Below are positions 44,831-53,758 of a DNA stretch of 64,000 bases, piece after piece. Below the pieces are notes generated by a model. It did not search any database, had not been told where the DNA came from, and saw only the letters and a program-made list of their open reading frames with translations. Position 1 is the stretch's first letter. Each line of letters opens with the position of its first letter. Source of the stretch: Roseibium suaedae. GTDB lineage: Bacteria; Pseudomonadota; Alphaproteobacteria; Rhizobiales; Stappiaceae. Where the stretch lies: positions 372,001 through 436,000 of the forward strand of contig NZ_FRBW01000002.1 of assembly GCF_900142725.1 (NCBI RefSeq). The letters are read 5' to 3'. The position numbers were made by a program, and so were the translations under genes.

Positions 44831-44958
44831 GTCATCCCGGCCAAGCGGAGCGCGAGCCGGGACCGGTGAGCCAGAAGAGTTACGGTTTCAATCAGCTAAC
44901 GACCGATGCGCCTCGGCTCACCGGTCCCGGATCTCCGCTTCGCTGCGTCCGGGATGAC
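44831..44958. repeat. Palindromic repeat element (GTCATCCCGG...CCGGGATGAC)
   Basis: An imperfect 128-bp palindrome. The left arm runs 44831-44872 and the right arm 44915-44958; both end in ACCGGTGAGCC or its complement and differ by a few bases and a 2-bp length change. The GTCATCCCGG and TCCGGGATGAC ends match dispersed repeats common in alphaproteobacterial genomes. It lies between two copies of one terminator hairpin. Confidence 0.75.
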
Positions 44959-44985
44959 CAACTGATAGGTTTGTCATCATCCTCA

Positions 44986-45014
44986 GGCGGGGCGCCAGAC
45001 GCACCGCCTTTTTT
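44986..45014 (+). terminator. Hairpin GGCGGGGCG/CGCACCGCC with T-run, terminator of the L,D-transpeptidase gene
   Basis: Differs from the hairpin at 44774 by one base (T to G) and is followed by TTTTTT on the plus strand. Confidence 0.8.
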
Positions 45015-45037
45015 GTTTCCGAACAGAAAGCTGTCCT

Positions 45038-45742
45038 TCAGACATCAAGGTTGACAGGCAGGACCGCCTCAATGCCATCGAGCGTAACACTGCAGCCGAT
45101 GGCATAGACTTCGACACCAGCCTCCTTTGCAGCCGAGAAAGCCGCCGCATAGGCCGGATCGATATCCGCCGCCAGCGACAGGCGGGAACAGTCCGGGCGC
45201 TGCACGAGAAACACCATCACGGCCCGATGGCCCTGCGCCACCATCTCCGACAGTTCTCCAAGATGCTTGGCACCTCGGGCGGTCACCGAATCGGGAAACT
45301 CCGCCAGCCCCGCTTCGCGCATCAGATGGACGTTCTTGACCTCCACATAGGTCAAACCGCCATCCTCCCCCTCCAGCAGAATGTCGATACGGGAATTCTT
45401 GCCGTATTTCACTTCCCGCCGGAGCGACGCATAGCCACTGAGTTCAGGAATGCGGCCCGCCTCCAGCGCCTCTTCCACCAGCTTGTTGGGATGGGCGGTG
45501 TTGATGCCGACCAGCGCACCGTCGGCCTCCATCACTTCCCAGGAATATTTGAGCTTGCGGGAGGGATTGTCGGACAGGGACAGCCAGACCCGCGAGCCCG
45601 GCTGCTTGAGGCCGAGCATGGAGCCCGGATTGGCACAATGGGCCGTGATCTCGCTGCCATCCTCATCAAGGATCACATCTGCGAGAAAGCGCTTGTACCG
45701 CTTGACCAGGCGGCCGCTGACGAGGGGAGCTGAGAACTTCAT
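45038..45742 (-). CDS. sfsA: DNA-binding/sugar-fermentation stimulation protein SfsA
   Basis: A 234-aa SfsA-family protein. Motifs are [80 protein letters not shown] (a nuclease-like D-EVK core) and ALAAEP-free C-terminus ending LPVNLDV. The D...EVK arrangement suggests a PD-(D/E)XK-like fold. Its biological role is uncertain despite the name. It is convergent with the L,D-transpeptidase gene. Confidence 0.93.
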   Translation of the reverse strand: MKFSAPLVSGRLVKRYKRFLADVILDEDGSEITAHCANPGSMLGLKQPGSRVWLSLSDNPSRKLKYSWEVMEADGALVGINTAHPNKLVEEALEAGRIPELSGYASLRREVKYGKNSRIDILLEGEDGGLTYVEVKNVHLMREAGLAEFPDSVTARGAKHLGELSEMVAQGHRAVMVFLVQRPDCSRLSLAADIDPAYAAAFSAAKEAGVEVYAIGCSVTLDGIEAVLPVNLDV

Positions 45743-45812
45743 GCGCCTTGATTAGCGCGAGAACAAAAAGGAAACAAGGCCTTTTCATTCCACCAGCAGT
45801 GGCAGACCGGAT

Positions 45813-47279
45813 TTAGCGCGACCAGAAATCCGGATCGAGCAGAACCAGCACCGTGAAAAGTTCCAGACGGCCGATCAGCATGGCAAAGGACAGTAGCCAC
45901 TTGGCGCCTTCAGGCAGGCCTGAGAAGTTCCCGGCCGGGCCGATCATCGTGCCGAGACCCGGGCCAACGTTACCGATGGATGTCGCAGCCGCCGATATGG
46001 CCGTAACCAGGTCCAGCCCGAAGAAGGACAGTGCCAGCGTCACCGCTCCGACAGATCCCAGATAGACCACGAGGAAGGCGAGAACCGAGAAGGAGAGTTC
46101 CGTGGTCAGGCGCGTGCCGCCATATTGCTCGGACATCACCCGGTTCGGCCGGACCATCCGGCGCAGATGCGCCCGGACCGTGCCGAAGAACACCAGAAAG
46201 CGGAACATCTTGATGCCGCCAGTCGTCGATCCGGTACAGCCGCCGACGAATTTCAGCAGCAGGGCAATGCCGATAACGGGGGCGCCCCACTGGGTGTAAT
46301 CGCCCAGCGCATAGCCGGTCCCGGTCACGATGGAAACGACGTTGAAGGTCGCCTTCAACAGTGCCTCGTGGAAAGGCATGTCCATTTCGATGCCGAGATA
46401 GATCGTGAGCACGAGGGAAACAACGCCTAGGAACCCCAGCAGCGCCCGCACCTGCGGATCGCGCCAGAGAATGAGGGGCTGCCCGCGCAAGGCCTGCACG
46501 ATGAGCACGAAAGGCAAGGCGCCGATGATCATGAACAGGATCGCGACCCAGCCCGAGGCGGCGCTTTCGAAATGGCCGAAAGACATGTCATGGGTGGAAA
46601 AGCCACCGGTCGAAATCGTCGTCAGGCCGTGATTGAAGGCATCGAACATGTCGAGACCGGTCGCCAGAAAGGCGACGATGCAGGTCACCGTCAGCAGCAC
46701 ATAGGTGAGGCCCAGAAGGCGGATCAGCTCAACCGAACGGCTGACGATCTTTTCCGAACGGTCGGAGTTTTCCGTCTGGAACAGCTGCATCCCGCCAATC
46801 CTGAGGAATGGCAGCAGCACGATGGCCATGACGATGATGCCGACGCCGCCCATCCACTGCATGATCGACCGCCAGACAAGCAGCCCCGGAGGCAACCCGT
46901 CGAGCCCGGACAGAACAGTCGACCCAGTGGTGGTGAAGCCGGACACGGCCTCGAAGACGGCATCCGCATAGCCGATCCCGAGCCACAGGAACGGCAGGGC
47001 GCCGAAGGCCGGCAGGGTTGCCCAGGACAGGGTGGTCAGCACGAAGGTCTGGCGGGTGTCGAGACCGATGTTCAACGAGCCACCGACAGCTGTCGACAAC
47101 AGCATGCCGACGAGACCGGTCAGCAGAGAAGAGAAGACAAAAGCCTGCCAGTCGGCGTTCTTCGCGGCAACATCCACAATGGCCGGAATCAGCATGGCCG
47201 TGGCCAGACCGACATAAAGGAAACCCAGGACGTTGAGGACAGGGCGCAATGACAGCAAACTGTTGGGTTCCCGCACCAT
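45813..47279 (-). CDS. trkH: TrkH-family potassium uptake permease
   Basis: A 488-aa inner-membrane K+ transporter subunit with about ten helices in four M1-P-M2 repeats. Selectivity-filter-like Gly residues are in VSGFTTTGSTVLSG, TTISTGGFSTHD, SIVTGTGYALGDY and AATSIGNVGPGLGTM; these TTTGS, STGGF, GTGY and NVGPG steps are the family markers. The TrkA regulatory subunit is not nearby. KFVGGCTGSTTGGIKMFR is the conserved cytoplasmic segment. Confidence 0.95.
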   Translation of the reverse strand: MVREPNSLLSLRPVLNVLGFLYVGLATAMLIPAIVDVAAKNADWQAFVFSSLLTGLVGMLLSTAVGGSLNIGLDTRQTFVLTTLSWATLPAFGALPFLWLGIGYADAVFEAVSGFTTTGSTVLSGLDGLPPGLLVWRSIMQWMGGVGIIVMAIVLLPFLRIGGMQLFQTENSDRSEKIVSRSVELIRLLGLTYVLLTVTCIVAFLATGLDMFDAFNHGLTTISTGGFSTHDMSFGHFESAASGWVAILFMIIGALPFVLIVQALRGQPLILWRDPQVRALLGFLGVVSLVLTIYLGIEMDMPFHEALLKATFNVVSIVTGTGYALGDYTQWGAPVIGIALLLKFVGGCTGSTTGGIKMFRFLVFFGTVRAHLRRMVRPNRVMSEQYGGTRLTTELSFSVLAFLVVYLGSVGAVTLALSFFGLDLVTAISAAATSIGNVGPGLGTMIGPAGNFSGLPEGAKWLLSFAMLIGRLELFTVLVLLDPDFWSR

Positions 47280-47418
47280 GATGGCTATCCGGCTCCGCGG
47301 CCTGAACGGTTTTCTCCCGCCCCGGCTCCCGGACCACTCCCGAACGTCCTACCCGGTTTGCCCCACTTTGCCAATGGGCAGGGCCATGAGCGCGAAAATG
47401 GCTGCATAGGCCTGCATG

Positions 47419-48153
47419 TCAGGTGCCGGGCGAAAAGACATATCGCTTTGCTTGCGTGCCCACGCTTGGCGGCAAGCCGGTCTGGGCGAACATCTGCTCC
47501 CCCTCCGCAAGATTTGCCCAGAAGTCCGCCCACGGGTGATCCTTGCGTTCCGCAAGCGCGTCCTCCGTCAGCCGGAAGGGAAAGGCATGAACAGGCACTT
47601 TCGCCTGACCGGATGCATGAGCTGCCTCGACCAGCAGGTAAATCTCCTCAATCGCCGGGTCGGTCATGGCATAGCAGCCGACGGACATGCACTTGCCATG
47701 CACCATCAAGAAACTGCCTGTCCGCTTGTGTGACCGGTCAAAGGCATTGGGAAAGCCGAGATTGAAGGACAGGTGATACCGGCTGTTGGGGTTCATCTGA
47801 CCGGCAGACACGGAATAAAAGCCTTCCGGAGCCTGCCCGTCCCCTTCCTTGAGCTTCGGCCCAAGTTCACCGGAGTAGGTGCAGATCGGATAGGTCCTGA
47901 ACTTGCGATAGGCTTCTCCGTCCCGCAGCCAGACTTCGAGCTCACTGCTTTCCTTGAAGATCCGGATCAGGACCGGAGCCCCCTGCTGAAAACCGGCCTC
48001 GGACAGCTCCGCCGCCAGCCGGGGCCAGACCGTTTGCCGGACACCTGCCAGATCCGCCGTTCCGGGCAGAAAATAAGGCGGGATCCAGTTGGCAGCCACG
48101 CCAGTCAAAGCGCAGGCCAGAATAAAAACAGCTAGCAGGATCCGGCGCATCAT
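47419..48153 (-). CDS. YafK-type L,D-transpeptidase family protein
   Basis: A 244-aa exported protein with an N-terminal signal or anchor helix (ILLAVFILACALTGVAANWI). The YkuD-like domain has LIRIFKESSELEVWL, CTYSGELGPKLKEGDGQAPE then GFYSV, and the catalytic MVHGKCMSVGCYAMTD. This pattern matches YafK (DpaA), which cleaves Lpp from peptidoglycan rather than making cross-links. It is distinct from the ErfK-type enzyme at 44.1 kb. Confidence 0.88.
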   Translation of the reverse strand: MMRRILLAVFILACALTGVAANWIPPYFLPGTADLAGVRQTVWPRLAAELSEAGFQQGAPVLIRIFKESSELEVWLRDGEAYRKFRTYPICTYSGELGPKLKEGDGQAPEGFYSVSAGQMNPNSRYHLSFNLGFPNAFDRSHKRTGSFLMVHGKCMSVGCYAMTDPAIEEIYLLVEAAHASGQAKVPVHAFPFRLTEDALAERKDHPWADFWANLAEGEQMFAQTGLPPSVGTQAKRYVFSPGT

Positions 48154-48292
48154 CTGTCCCGTTCCTTAGAATCTCTCAAACCGCGAGAAATCCATCACGC
48201 CAAAATCATGGAAATATGGCAAGCACGGCTTGGAAGGTGGAGAAAATTTAAAGGTACAGCCGGTTTGCACGAGCCTCTGACACAAGAGACCT

Positions 48293-48377
48293 TGGTGCGG
48301 GCGGCGGGACTCGAACCCGCATGACCGAAGCCGAGGGATTTTAAGTCCCTTGCGTCTACCAATTTCGCCACGCCCGC
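48293..48377 (-). tRNA. tRNA-Leu (anticodon TAA)
   Basis: An 85-nt minus-strand tRNA with encoded CCA. Acceptor GCGGGCG/CGCCCGC, anticodon stem AGGGA/TCCCT with loop CTTAAAA (anticodon TAA, reads TTA), a long class II variable arm (CGGCTTCGGTCATG region) and T-arm GCGGG-TTCGAGT-CCCGC. Confidence 0.96.
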
Positions 48378-48621
48378 TTTGCCGCCTTTGGGTAGCCGCT
48401 GAAATGCGGTTCTGCAAGCGCTTTGCACGTGATTGCGCACGGCTTTTGTCCAAGGTCTAGCAATCGCGGCCTCAAGAGGATATTTGAACTCCTACTAGGA
48501 ACACTTGGCCCACGTCAGACCCCGGCGCCGCACTGTCGCAGAGACTTGCAGACAGGAGCCGTCGCCAGCGGTGGCCTTCCGGCATTTTGCCAGGTCTGGC
48601 CGGGTCATCGACAAAAGAGCA

Positions 48622-49464
48622 ATGAAGCAGCCCATGGTCACCTATATCGACGCCGCAGACGCACCGCTGAAGAACACCGGCCAGATCCGCCTTTATTCCA
48701 AGGACGATTTCGCTGGCATGCACAAGGCCTGCCAGCTGACTGCCGGCTGCCTCGACGAACTGGCTGCCATCGTCAAGCCGGGCGTGACCACTCAGGAAAT
48801 CGACGACTTCGTCTATGCCTATGGCACGGAGCGCGGCGGCATTCCGGCAACGTTGAACTACCGCGGCTACACCAAGTCCAGCTGCACCTCGATCAACCAT
48901 GTGGTCTGCCACGGCATCCCCAATGACAAGCCGCTGCGGGAAGGCGACATCGTCAACATCGACGTCACCTATATCGTCGATGGCTGGCACGGGGATTCCA
49001 GCCGCATGTATCCGGTGGGCGAAATTGCCCGCAAGGCAGAGCGCCTGCTGGAAGTGACCTACGAATCCCTGATGATCGGCATCGAGGCTGCGAAGCCCGG
49101 CAACACGACCGGCGACATTGGCGCTGCGATCCAGACCTTCGTGGAAGGGAACCGGTTTTCGGTGGTTCGCGATTTCTGCGGTCACGGCGTCGGCAAGCTG
49201 TTCCATGACACGCCGAACATCCTGCATTATGGCCGCCCCGGTGAAGGCATCGAGCTGCGTCCGGGCATGATCTTCACGATCGAGCCGATGGTGAACACCG
49301 GCCGCCCGCATGTGAAGGTTCTCTCCGACGGCTGGACTGCGGTCACCCGGGACCGGTCCCTGTCTGCCCAGTATGAGCATTCGATCGGCATCACCGAAGA
49401 CGGCTGTGAAATCTTCACCCTGTCCCCGGCCGGCCTGCATACGCCGGGCCTGACCATCGGCTGA
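48622..49464 (+). CDS. map: Methionine aminopeptidase, type I
   Basis: A 280-aa metalloenzyme that removes the initiator Met from nascent proteins. The pita-bread fold metal ligands are in VNIDVTYIVDGWHGDSSRMY (two Asp), DFCGHGVGKLFHDTPNI (His), IFTIEPMVNTG (Glu) and QYEHSIGITEDG (Glu). An AAGAG precedes the ATG; a second ATG four codons on (MVTYIDAAD) matches other rhizobial Map starts and is equally likely. Sequence upstream of 48622 is Arg-rich and not part of the protein. Confidence 0.95.
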   Translation: MKQPMVTYIDAADAPLKNTGQIRLYSKDDFAGMHKACQLTAGCLDELAAIVKPGVTTQEIDDFVYAYGTERGGIPATLNYRGYTKSSCTSINHVVCHGIPNDKPLREGDIVNIDVTYIVDGWHGDSSRMYPVGEIARKAERLLEVTYESLMIGIEAAKPGNTTGDIGAAIQTFVEGNRFSVVRDFCGHGVGKLFHDTPNILHYGRPGEGIELRPGMIFTIEPMVNTGRPHVKVLSDGWTAVTRDRSLSAQYEHSIGITEDGCEIFTLSPAGLHTPGLTIG

Positions 49465-49565
49465 ACAAACACCTCCCTTCGCTTTGGTTGAAGTTCTGGA
49501 AAATTCAACCAAAGCGGATAGAATGCCCTGCAGGTGAGTAAGCACATGCGGGGCCGGGAGGCCGA

Positions 49566-50282
49566 ATGCCCATGGAAGAGATGCGGAGCGGGTTCAACGA
49601 GAAGCCTGCTGATCCGGACGCCAAGGGCCATCGCCAAAGGCTGCGAGAACGCTTTGCCAATCATGGGCCAGGCGGTTTCGCCGATTATGAACTCCTCGAA
49701 CTTTTGCTGTTCTTCGTCCTGCCCCGCCAGGACACCAAGCCGATTGCCAAGGCGCTTCTGAAGCGCTTCGGCACCTATGCCGGCGTACTCGCCGCTCCCC
49801 CTGCCCGCCTGAAGGAAATACCCGGCGTCGGTGACCGGGTCGCCGAGCTACTGAAGCTCACGCACGCCAGTGCTATCCGCTTCACCCGCACGGAAGTGCC
49901 TGACCGGGAAACGCTCTCCTCCTGGTCCAAGGTGATCGACTATGTCCACACGGCGATGGCCTTCTCGGAAGTCGAAGAGTTCCGCATCCTGTTCCTGGAC
50001 AAGCGCAACGGACTGATCGCCGATGAGGTGCAGCAGACCGGCACGGTCGACCACACTCCGGTCTATCCGCGAGAGGTAATCCGCCGGGCGCTGGAACTCT
50101 CAGCGACTGCTCTGATACTAGTTCACAATCACCCGAGCGGCGACCCGACGCCATCGCGCGCGGATATCCAGATGACCCGGCAAATCGCAGAGATTGCGAA
50201 ACCGCTTGGCGTCGAGGTGCATGACCACATCATAGTCGGCAAACAAGGGCAAACCAGCTTTCGCGGCCTGCAGTTGCTTTGA
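49566..50282 (+). CDS. radC: RadC/JAMM-domain protein
   Basis: A 238-aa RadC-family protein. A helix-hairpin-helix region ([17 protein letters not shown]) is followed by a JAB1/MPN domain with the metal motif [20 protein letters not shown] and the upstream Glu in [18 protein letters not shown]. Despite the name, a DNA-repair role is unproven for this family. GGGAGG lies 4 nt before the ATG. It follows map by about 100 bp. Confidence 0.93.
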   Translation: MPMEEMRSGFNEKPADPDAKGHRQRLRERFANHGPGGFADYELLELLLFFVLPRQDTKPIAKALLKRFGTYAGVLAAPPARLKEIPGVGDRVAELLKLTHASAIRFTRTEVPDRETLSSWSKVIDYVHTAMAFSEVEEFRILFLDKRNGLIADEVQQTGTVDHTPVYPREVIRRALELSATALILVHNHPSGDPTPSRADIQMTRQIAEIAKPLGVEVHDHIIVGKQGQTSFRGLQLL

Positions 50283-50441
50283 CCAAGCGCCACACCTTCA
50301 GCAAAGCTAGGCAATCTCCACTTCCGGGGCAGGCAAGATTTTTCCTCGAAACATTTATTCTTACAGGCAATTAACCTAGAAAATCCGGCATTCATTAATA
50401 GCTTTCGAGAATACTCCGATGAAAGAAGCGGGGGCATATTG

Positions 50442-52733
50442 ATGAAATTCAGCGGCGAGAACTCCGGAGGGAAGATTGCAAACGTCATCATCATTCCGAT
50501 GATTGGTGTCGTCGTTTTTGCAGTCGCCTGCGTCTTCGCCCTGATGATCTGGTCATCCCGTGTTTCCGACGAAAGCGCGGCCAACAGCCAGCGCAAGCTT
50601 CTCAATGGCGCAATCGAACTGAAGCTCGACCAGATGTCCCGTCAGCAAGCGGGGTCGTCGGTCTGGGATCTCGCCTTCTTCAAGACCGCCTCTTCCGTTG
50701 TCGACAGTGACTGGCTGAAGCAGAACATCGGCGCCTGGCTCAATAAGAGCTATGGTTTTGAAAAGACGCTCATTCTCAATCGCGATGGCGATGAGATCTT
50801 CACCTACTCGCAGGACCAGTCTTCAGGCTGGGCGTCCTCCGATGTCATGAACCAGCTTCGTGGTGCCGTCGCCAAGACCCGCGCCCGCTATATTTCCTCC
50901 TTCATCCGCACGCCCTCGGGCCTGTTCCAGTATTCCCCTGGCGCAAAAAGACCCAAGGGCGAGAACCAGACCGAGACCGGACTGCTCAAGATCGGCCGCG
51001 AAATCTATTTCTTCAGCGCAGCGGCGATCACCCAGGAACTGCACAGCATCACCGCTGTCCGCACCCCGCCGGCAGTGCTTATCTCCTTCGACCGCCTCGA
51101 CCCAACCGAACTTTCCCATCTTGCGACTATTTCGGATCTTTCCGGACTGCAGCTCAGTCAGATGGATGACAGTTCGCTGCTGATGGCAACCATCGAGCTC
51201 AAGGCCCCGAACGGTGAATTCCTTTCCTATCTGAAGTGGCAGGCCAATCGTCCGGGGACCGACATGCTCGGCCGTGTGACACCAGTGCTCCTGCTCCTTG
51301 CCCTCGCCATCCTGGCCTTGACCGTGGGTGTGATCGACTTCACCCGCCAGTCGACACGCAAGCTTGCGGAAAGCCGCTCGCAGGCAGTCTTCAGTTCCCG
51401 GCATGACGCCCTTTCAGGTTTGCCCAATCGGGAGCAATTCAGCCAGCTTCTGCGTGATGCCCTGGTGAAGCGTCCGACAGAGGACCTCAATCTGGCCGTG
51501 GTCTATATCGACATGGACCGTTTCAAGGACATCAACGACACGCTCGGCCATGCGGCAGGTGACGAGGCCATCCGCGCCGTTGCCCGAAGGCTTCAGTCCG
51601 TCGTTCCCAACAATGGCGCCATCGCCCGTATCAGCGGCGATGAATTCGCCATGCTTCTGCAGGATTGCCCAAGCCAGGAATGGATCGAGCATATCCTGAC
51701 CCGGATCCAGGACCAGCTTGTGCGGCCTGTCCGCCTGGAGGGCACGGAGCACTATGTCAGCCTGTCCATGGGAGCTGCCGTATCCCCGCGGGACGGGATG
51801 GATCCTGGCGAACTTCTTCGCAAGGCAGATATCGCGCTCTATGATGCCAAGGCCAACGGCCGGGGCCGCTGGTCCTTCTTCGACAGCTCCATGCAGGAAC
51901 AGGTTCTGGCAAAGGACAAGCTCTCACGCGAATTGCGCAAGGCAATCGATGTAGATGGTTTGAGCCTTGCCTATCAGCCCCAGACCGACACGAGTGGCAA
52001 GACCATCGTGGCCGTGGAAGCCCTTGCCCGCTGGAACCATCCGGAACTCGGCCCGATCTCGCCGGTCACCTTCATTCCGTTGGCGGAAGAAACCGGCCTT
52101 ATCAACGATCTGGGCATCTGGGTGCTCAATCAGGCATGCAAAAACGCCCATCGCTGGCCGGATATCGTCGTCTCGGTCAATGTCTCTCCGACCCAGTTCA
52201 AGCATCCACGTTTCGTGGAAACCATTCTGGAAACCCTGGATCATCACAAGCTGCCGCCGAGCCGCCTCGAGATCGAAGTTACGGAATCTGTCTTTGCCGG
52301 CCAGGACAAGCCGATCCTCAATGCCCTGAAGCGCCTGAAGGATCTTGGCGTGAAGGTCGCTCTGGACGACTTCGGCGCGGGCTATTCCAGCCTGTCCTTC
52401 CTGCGGAAATTCCCCTTCGACACCTTGAAGATTGACCGAAACTTCCTCTCTGCGATGGATGACGATCAGGGAGCCAAGGCCATCCTTGCGACGATCATCA
52501 GCCTTGGCAAGGCGCTCGGCATGACCGTGGTCGCAGAAGGCGTGGAAACCGCCGAGCAGATGAGCTTCCTGACCGGGCTCGGCTGCCACCGCATGCAGGG
52601 TTTCTACATTGCCCGTCCGATGGAAGGCTGCCTTCTGGAAGAATTCCTGGCAGACATGAGCTTTTCGGCAAACATGCCCGAGACATGCGGCAGCGAAGCC
52701 CAGCGCCCCACTCTCAAGATTGCGAAGGCCTGA
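50442..52733 (+). CDS. CHASE4-like sensor with GGDEF and EAL domains (dual c-di-GMP enzyme)
   Basis: A 763-aa inner-membrane protein. Helix 1 lies at residues 13-37, followed by a periplasmic CHASE4-like domain (QAGSSVWDLAFFK, WLKQNIGAWLNKSYGFEKTL), a second helix near 283-305, a GGDEF domain (about 335-490) and an EAL domain (505-745). The GGDEF signature reads RISGDEFAML, a Ser variant that can still be active. EAL residues are intact: VAVEALARWNHP, SRLEIEVTESVF, LDDFGAGYSS and KIDRNF. So phosphodiesterase activity is likely, and cyclase activity or GTP sensing is possible. A TTG one codon upstream is ignored. A 7-codon frame (MKEAGAY) overlaps the ATG and may couple translation. Confidence 0.93.
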   Translation: MKFSGENSGGKIANVIIIPMIGVVVFAVACVFALMIWSSRVSDESAANSQRKLLNGAIELKLDQMSRQQAGSSVWDLAFFKTASSVVDSDWLKQNIGAWLNKSYGFEKTLILNRDGDEIFTYSQDQSSGWASSDVMNQLRGAVAKTRARYISSFIRTPSGLFQYSPGAKRPKGENQTETGLLKIGREIYFFSAAAITQELHSITAVRTPPAVLISFDRLDPTELSHLATISDLSGLQLSQMDDSSLLMATIELKAPNGEFLSYLKWQANRPGTDMLGRVTPVLLLLALAILALTVGVIDFTRQSTRKLAESRSQAVFSSRHDALSGLPNREQFSQLLRDALVKRPTEDLNLAVVYIDMDRFKDINDTLGHAAGDEAIRAVARRLQSVVPNNGAIARISGDEFAMLLQDCPSQEWIEHILTRIQDQLVRPVRLEGTEHYVSLSMGAAVSPRDGMDPGELLRKADIALYDAKANGRGRWSFFDSSMQEQVLAKDKLSRELRKAIDVDGLSLAYQPQTDTSGKTIVAVEALARWNHPELGPISPVTFIPLAEETGLINDLGIWVLNQACKNAHRWPDIVVSVNVSPTQFKHPRFVETILETLDHHKLPPSRLEIEVTESVFAGQDKPILNALKRLKDLGVKVALDDFGAGYSSLSFLRKFPFDTLKIDRNFLSAMDDDQGAKAILATIISLGKALGMTVVAEGVETAEQMSFLTGLGCHRMQGFYIARPMEGCLLEEFLADMSFSANMPETCGSEAQRPTLKIAKA

Positions 52734-52754
52734 GAGTTATACCGTTCACGAAGA

Positions 52755-53705
52755 TCAGATCTTCTGTAGAGCCGTTTCCAATTTTCCGGCTAGCTTGAGA
52801 TAAGTTGAGAACGGCTTTTCTGCGCTTTCTCTGCCAGTCATGCCGTCTCTGACCGCAGCCAGTCCTGCGGTGCCAAAGCGGACCCGGATCATATCTTCAA
52901 GCCAATGAGCCTGCTGCGCGGCCCTTTTGAATGCTCTTCCGCCAGACAGCATCAAATGCTCCTTGTGGCGGGCGACTTCAGCCACGAGTTCCTCGATCCC
53001 CTGCCCGGTTCTGGCAGAAATCTCGCAGACCGGAACCTTCCAGCCCTTCCCCTCGCGGCGGCCTAGAGAAAGGGCGCCCAGCGCATCGGAGGCGGCACGG
53101 CGGGACATGGCTCCCATATCCGCCTTGGTCACGGCGGCGATGTCTGGCAGCTCCATGATACCGGCCTTCATGAATTGAAGACTGTCGCCAGAACCTGGCT
53201 GAATGCACAGAACCAGCGTGTCACAAGCTTCAACCAGATCCCCTTCGGACTGGCCGATCCCAACCGATTCCACGATCACCAGATCCGTTACGGCCCGCAG
53301 CAGGGCAATGGCCGCAATCGCCTGATCCGAGAGCCCGCCCAAACGGTCCCGTGCAGCCATGGAACGGACGAAAATTCCCTGATCGTCAGGGTCATTGGTC
53401 AAGCGGGTCCGGTCCCCGAGCAGCGCGCCATGGGTGCGCTTCGAGGACGGATCAATGGCGAGGACGGAAACGGTTTGCCCGGCAGCCCGCGCCTGCCGGA
53501 TCAAGGCATCAGTCAAGGTCGACTTGCCGACGCCAGGAGGCCCGGTCAAGCCGAGCACATGCCCCGCATCTTCAGCGCAGGCCCTGTCGAGAAACGCAGC
53601 GATCCCGGGATCATTGGCCGCCACCTCAAGGCGGGTGAGCATGCGCGACAGGGCGAGCTTGCCGCCCTGCCGGATGGTAGCAAGGTCGGGAGCAGGGCCT
53701 AGCAT
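52755..53705 (-). CDS. meaB: Methylmalonyl-CoA mutase-associated GTPase MeaB (ArgK family)
   Basis: A 316-aa G3E P-loop GTPase that loads and protects B12-dependent methylmalonyl-CoA mutase. Walker A is LGLTGPPGVGKSTL, base II/III is VLAIDPSSKRTHGALLGDRTR, then LVIVESVGIGQSEGDLVEAC and guanine specificity in VTKADMG. HAQW-like HWLEDMIRVRFG and the C-terminal helix complete the family pattern. The mutase gene is not in the window. It is convergent with the GGDEF-EAL gene. Confidence 0.94.
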   Translation of the reverse strand: MLGPAPDLATIRQGGKLALSRMLTRLEVAANDPGIAAFLDRACAEDAGHVLGLTGPPGVGKSTLTDALIRQARAAGQTVSVLAIDPSSKRTHGALLGDRTRLTNDPDDQGIFVRSMAARDRLGGLSDQAIAAIALLRAVTDLVIVESVGIGQSEGDLVEACDTLVLCIQPGSGDSLQFMKAGIMELPDIAAVTKADMGAMSRRAASDALGALSLGRREGKGWKVPVCEISARTGQGIEELVAEVARHKEHLMLSGGRAFKRAAQQAHWLEDMIRVRFGTAGLAAVRDGMTGRESAEKPFSTYLKLAGKLETALQKI

Positions 53706-53758
53706 GGCCCTACTCCCGCCAGAACCCCGGCGCCTTTTCTCTCAGCGCCATTCATGGC

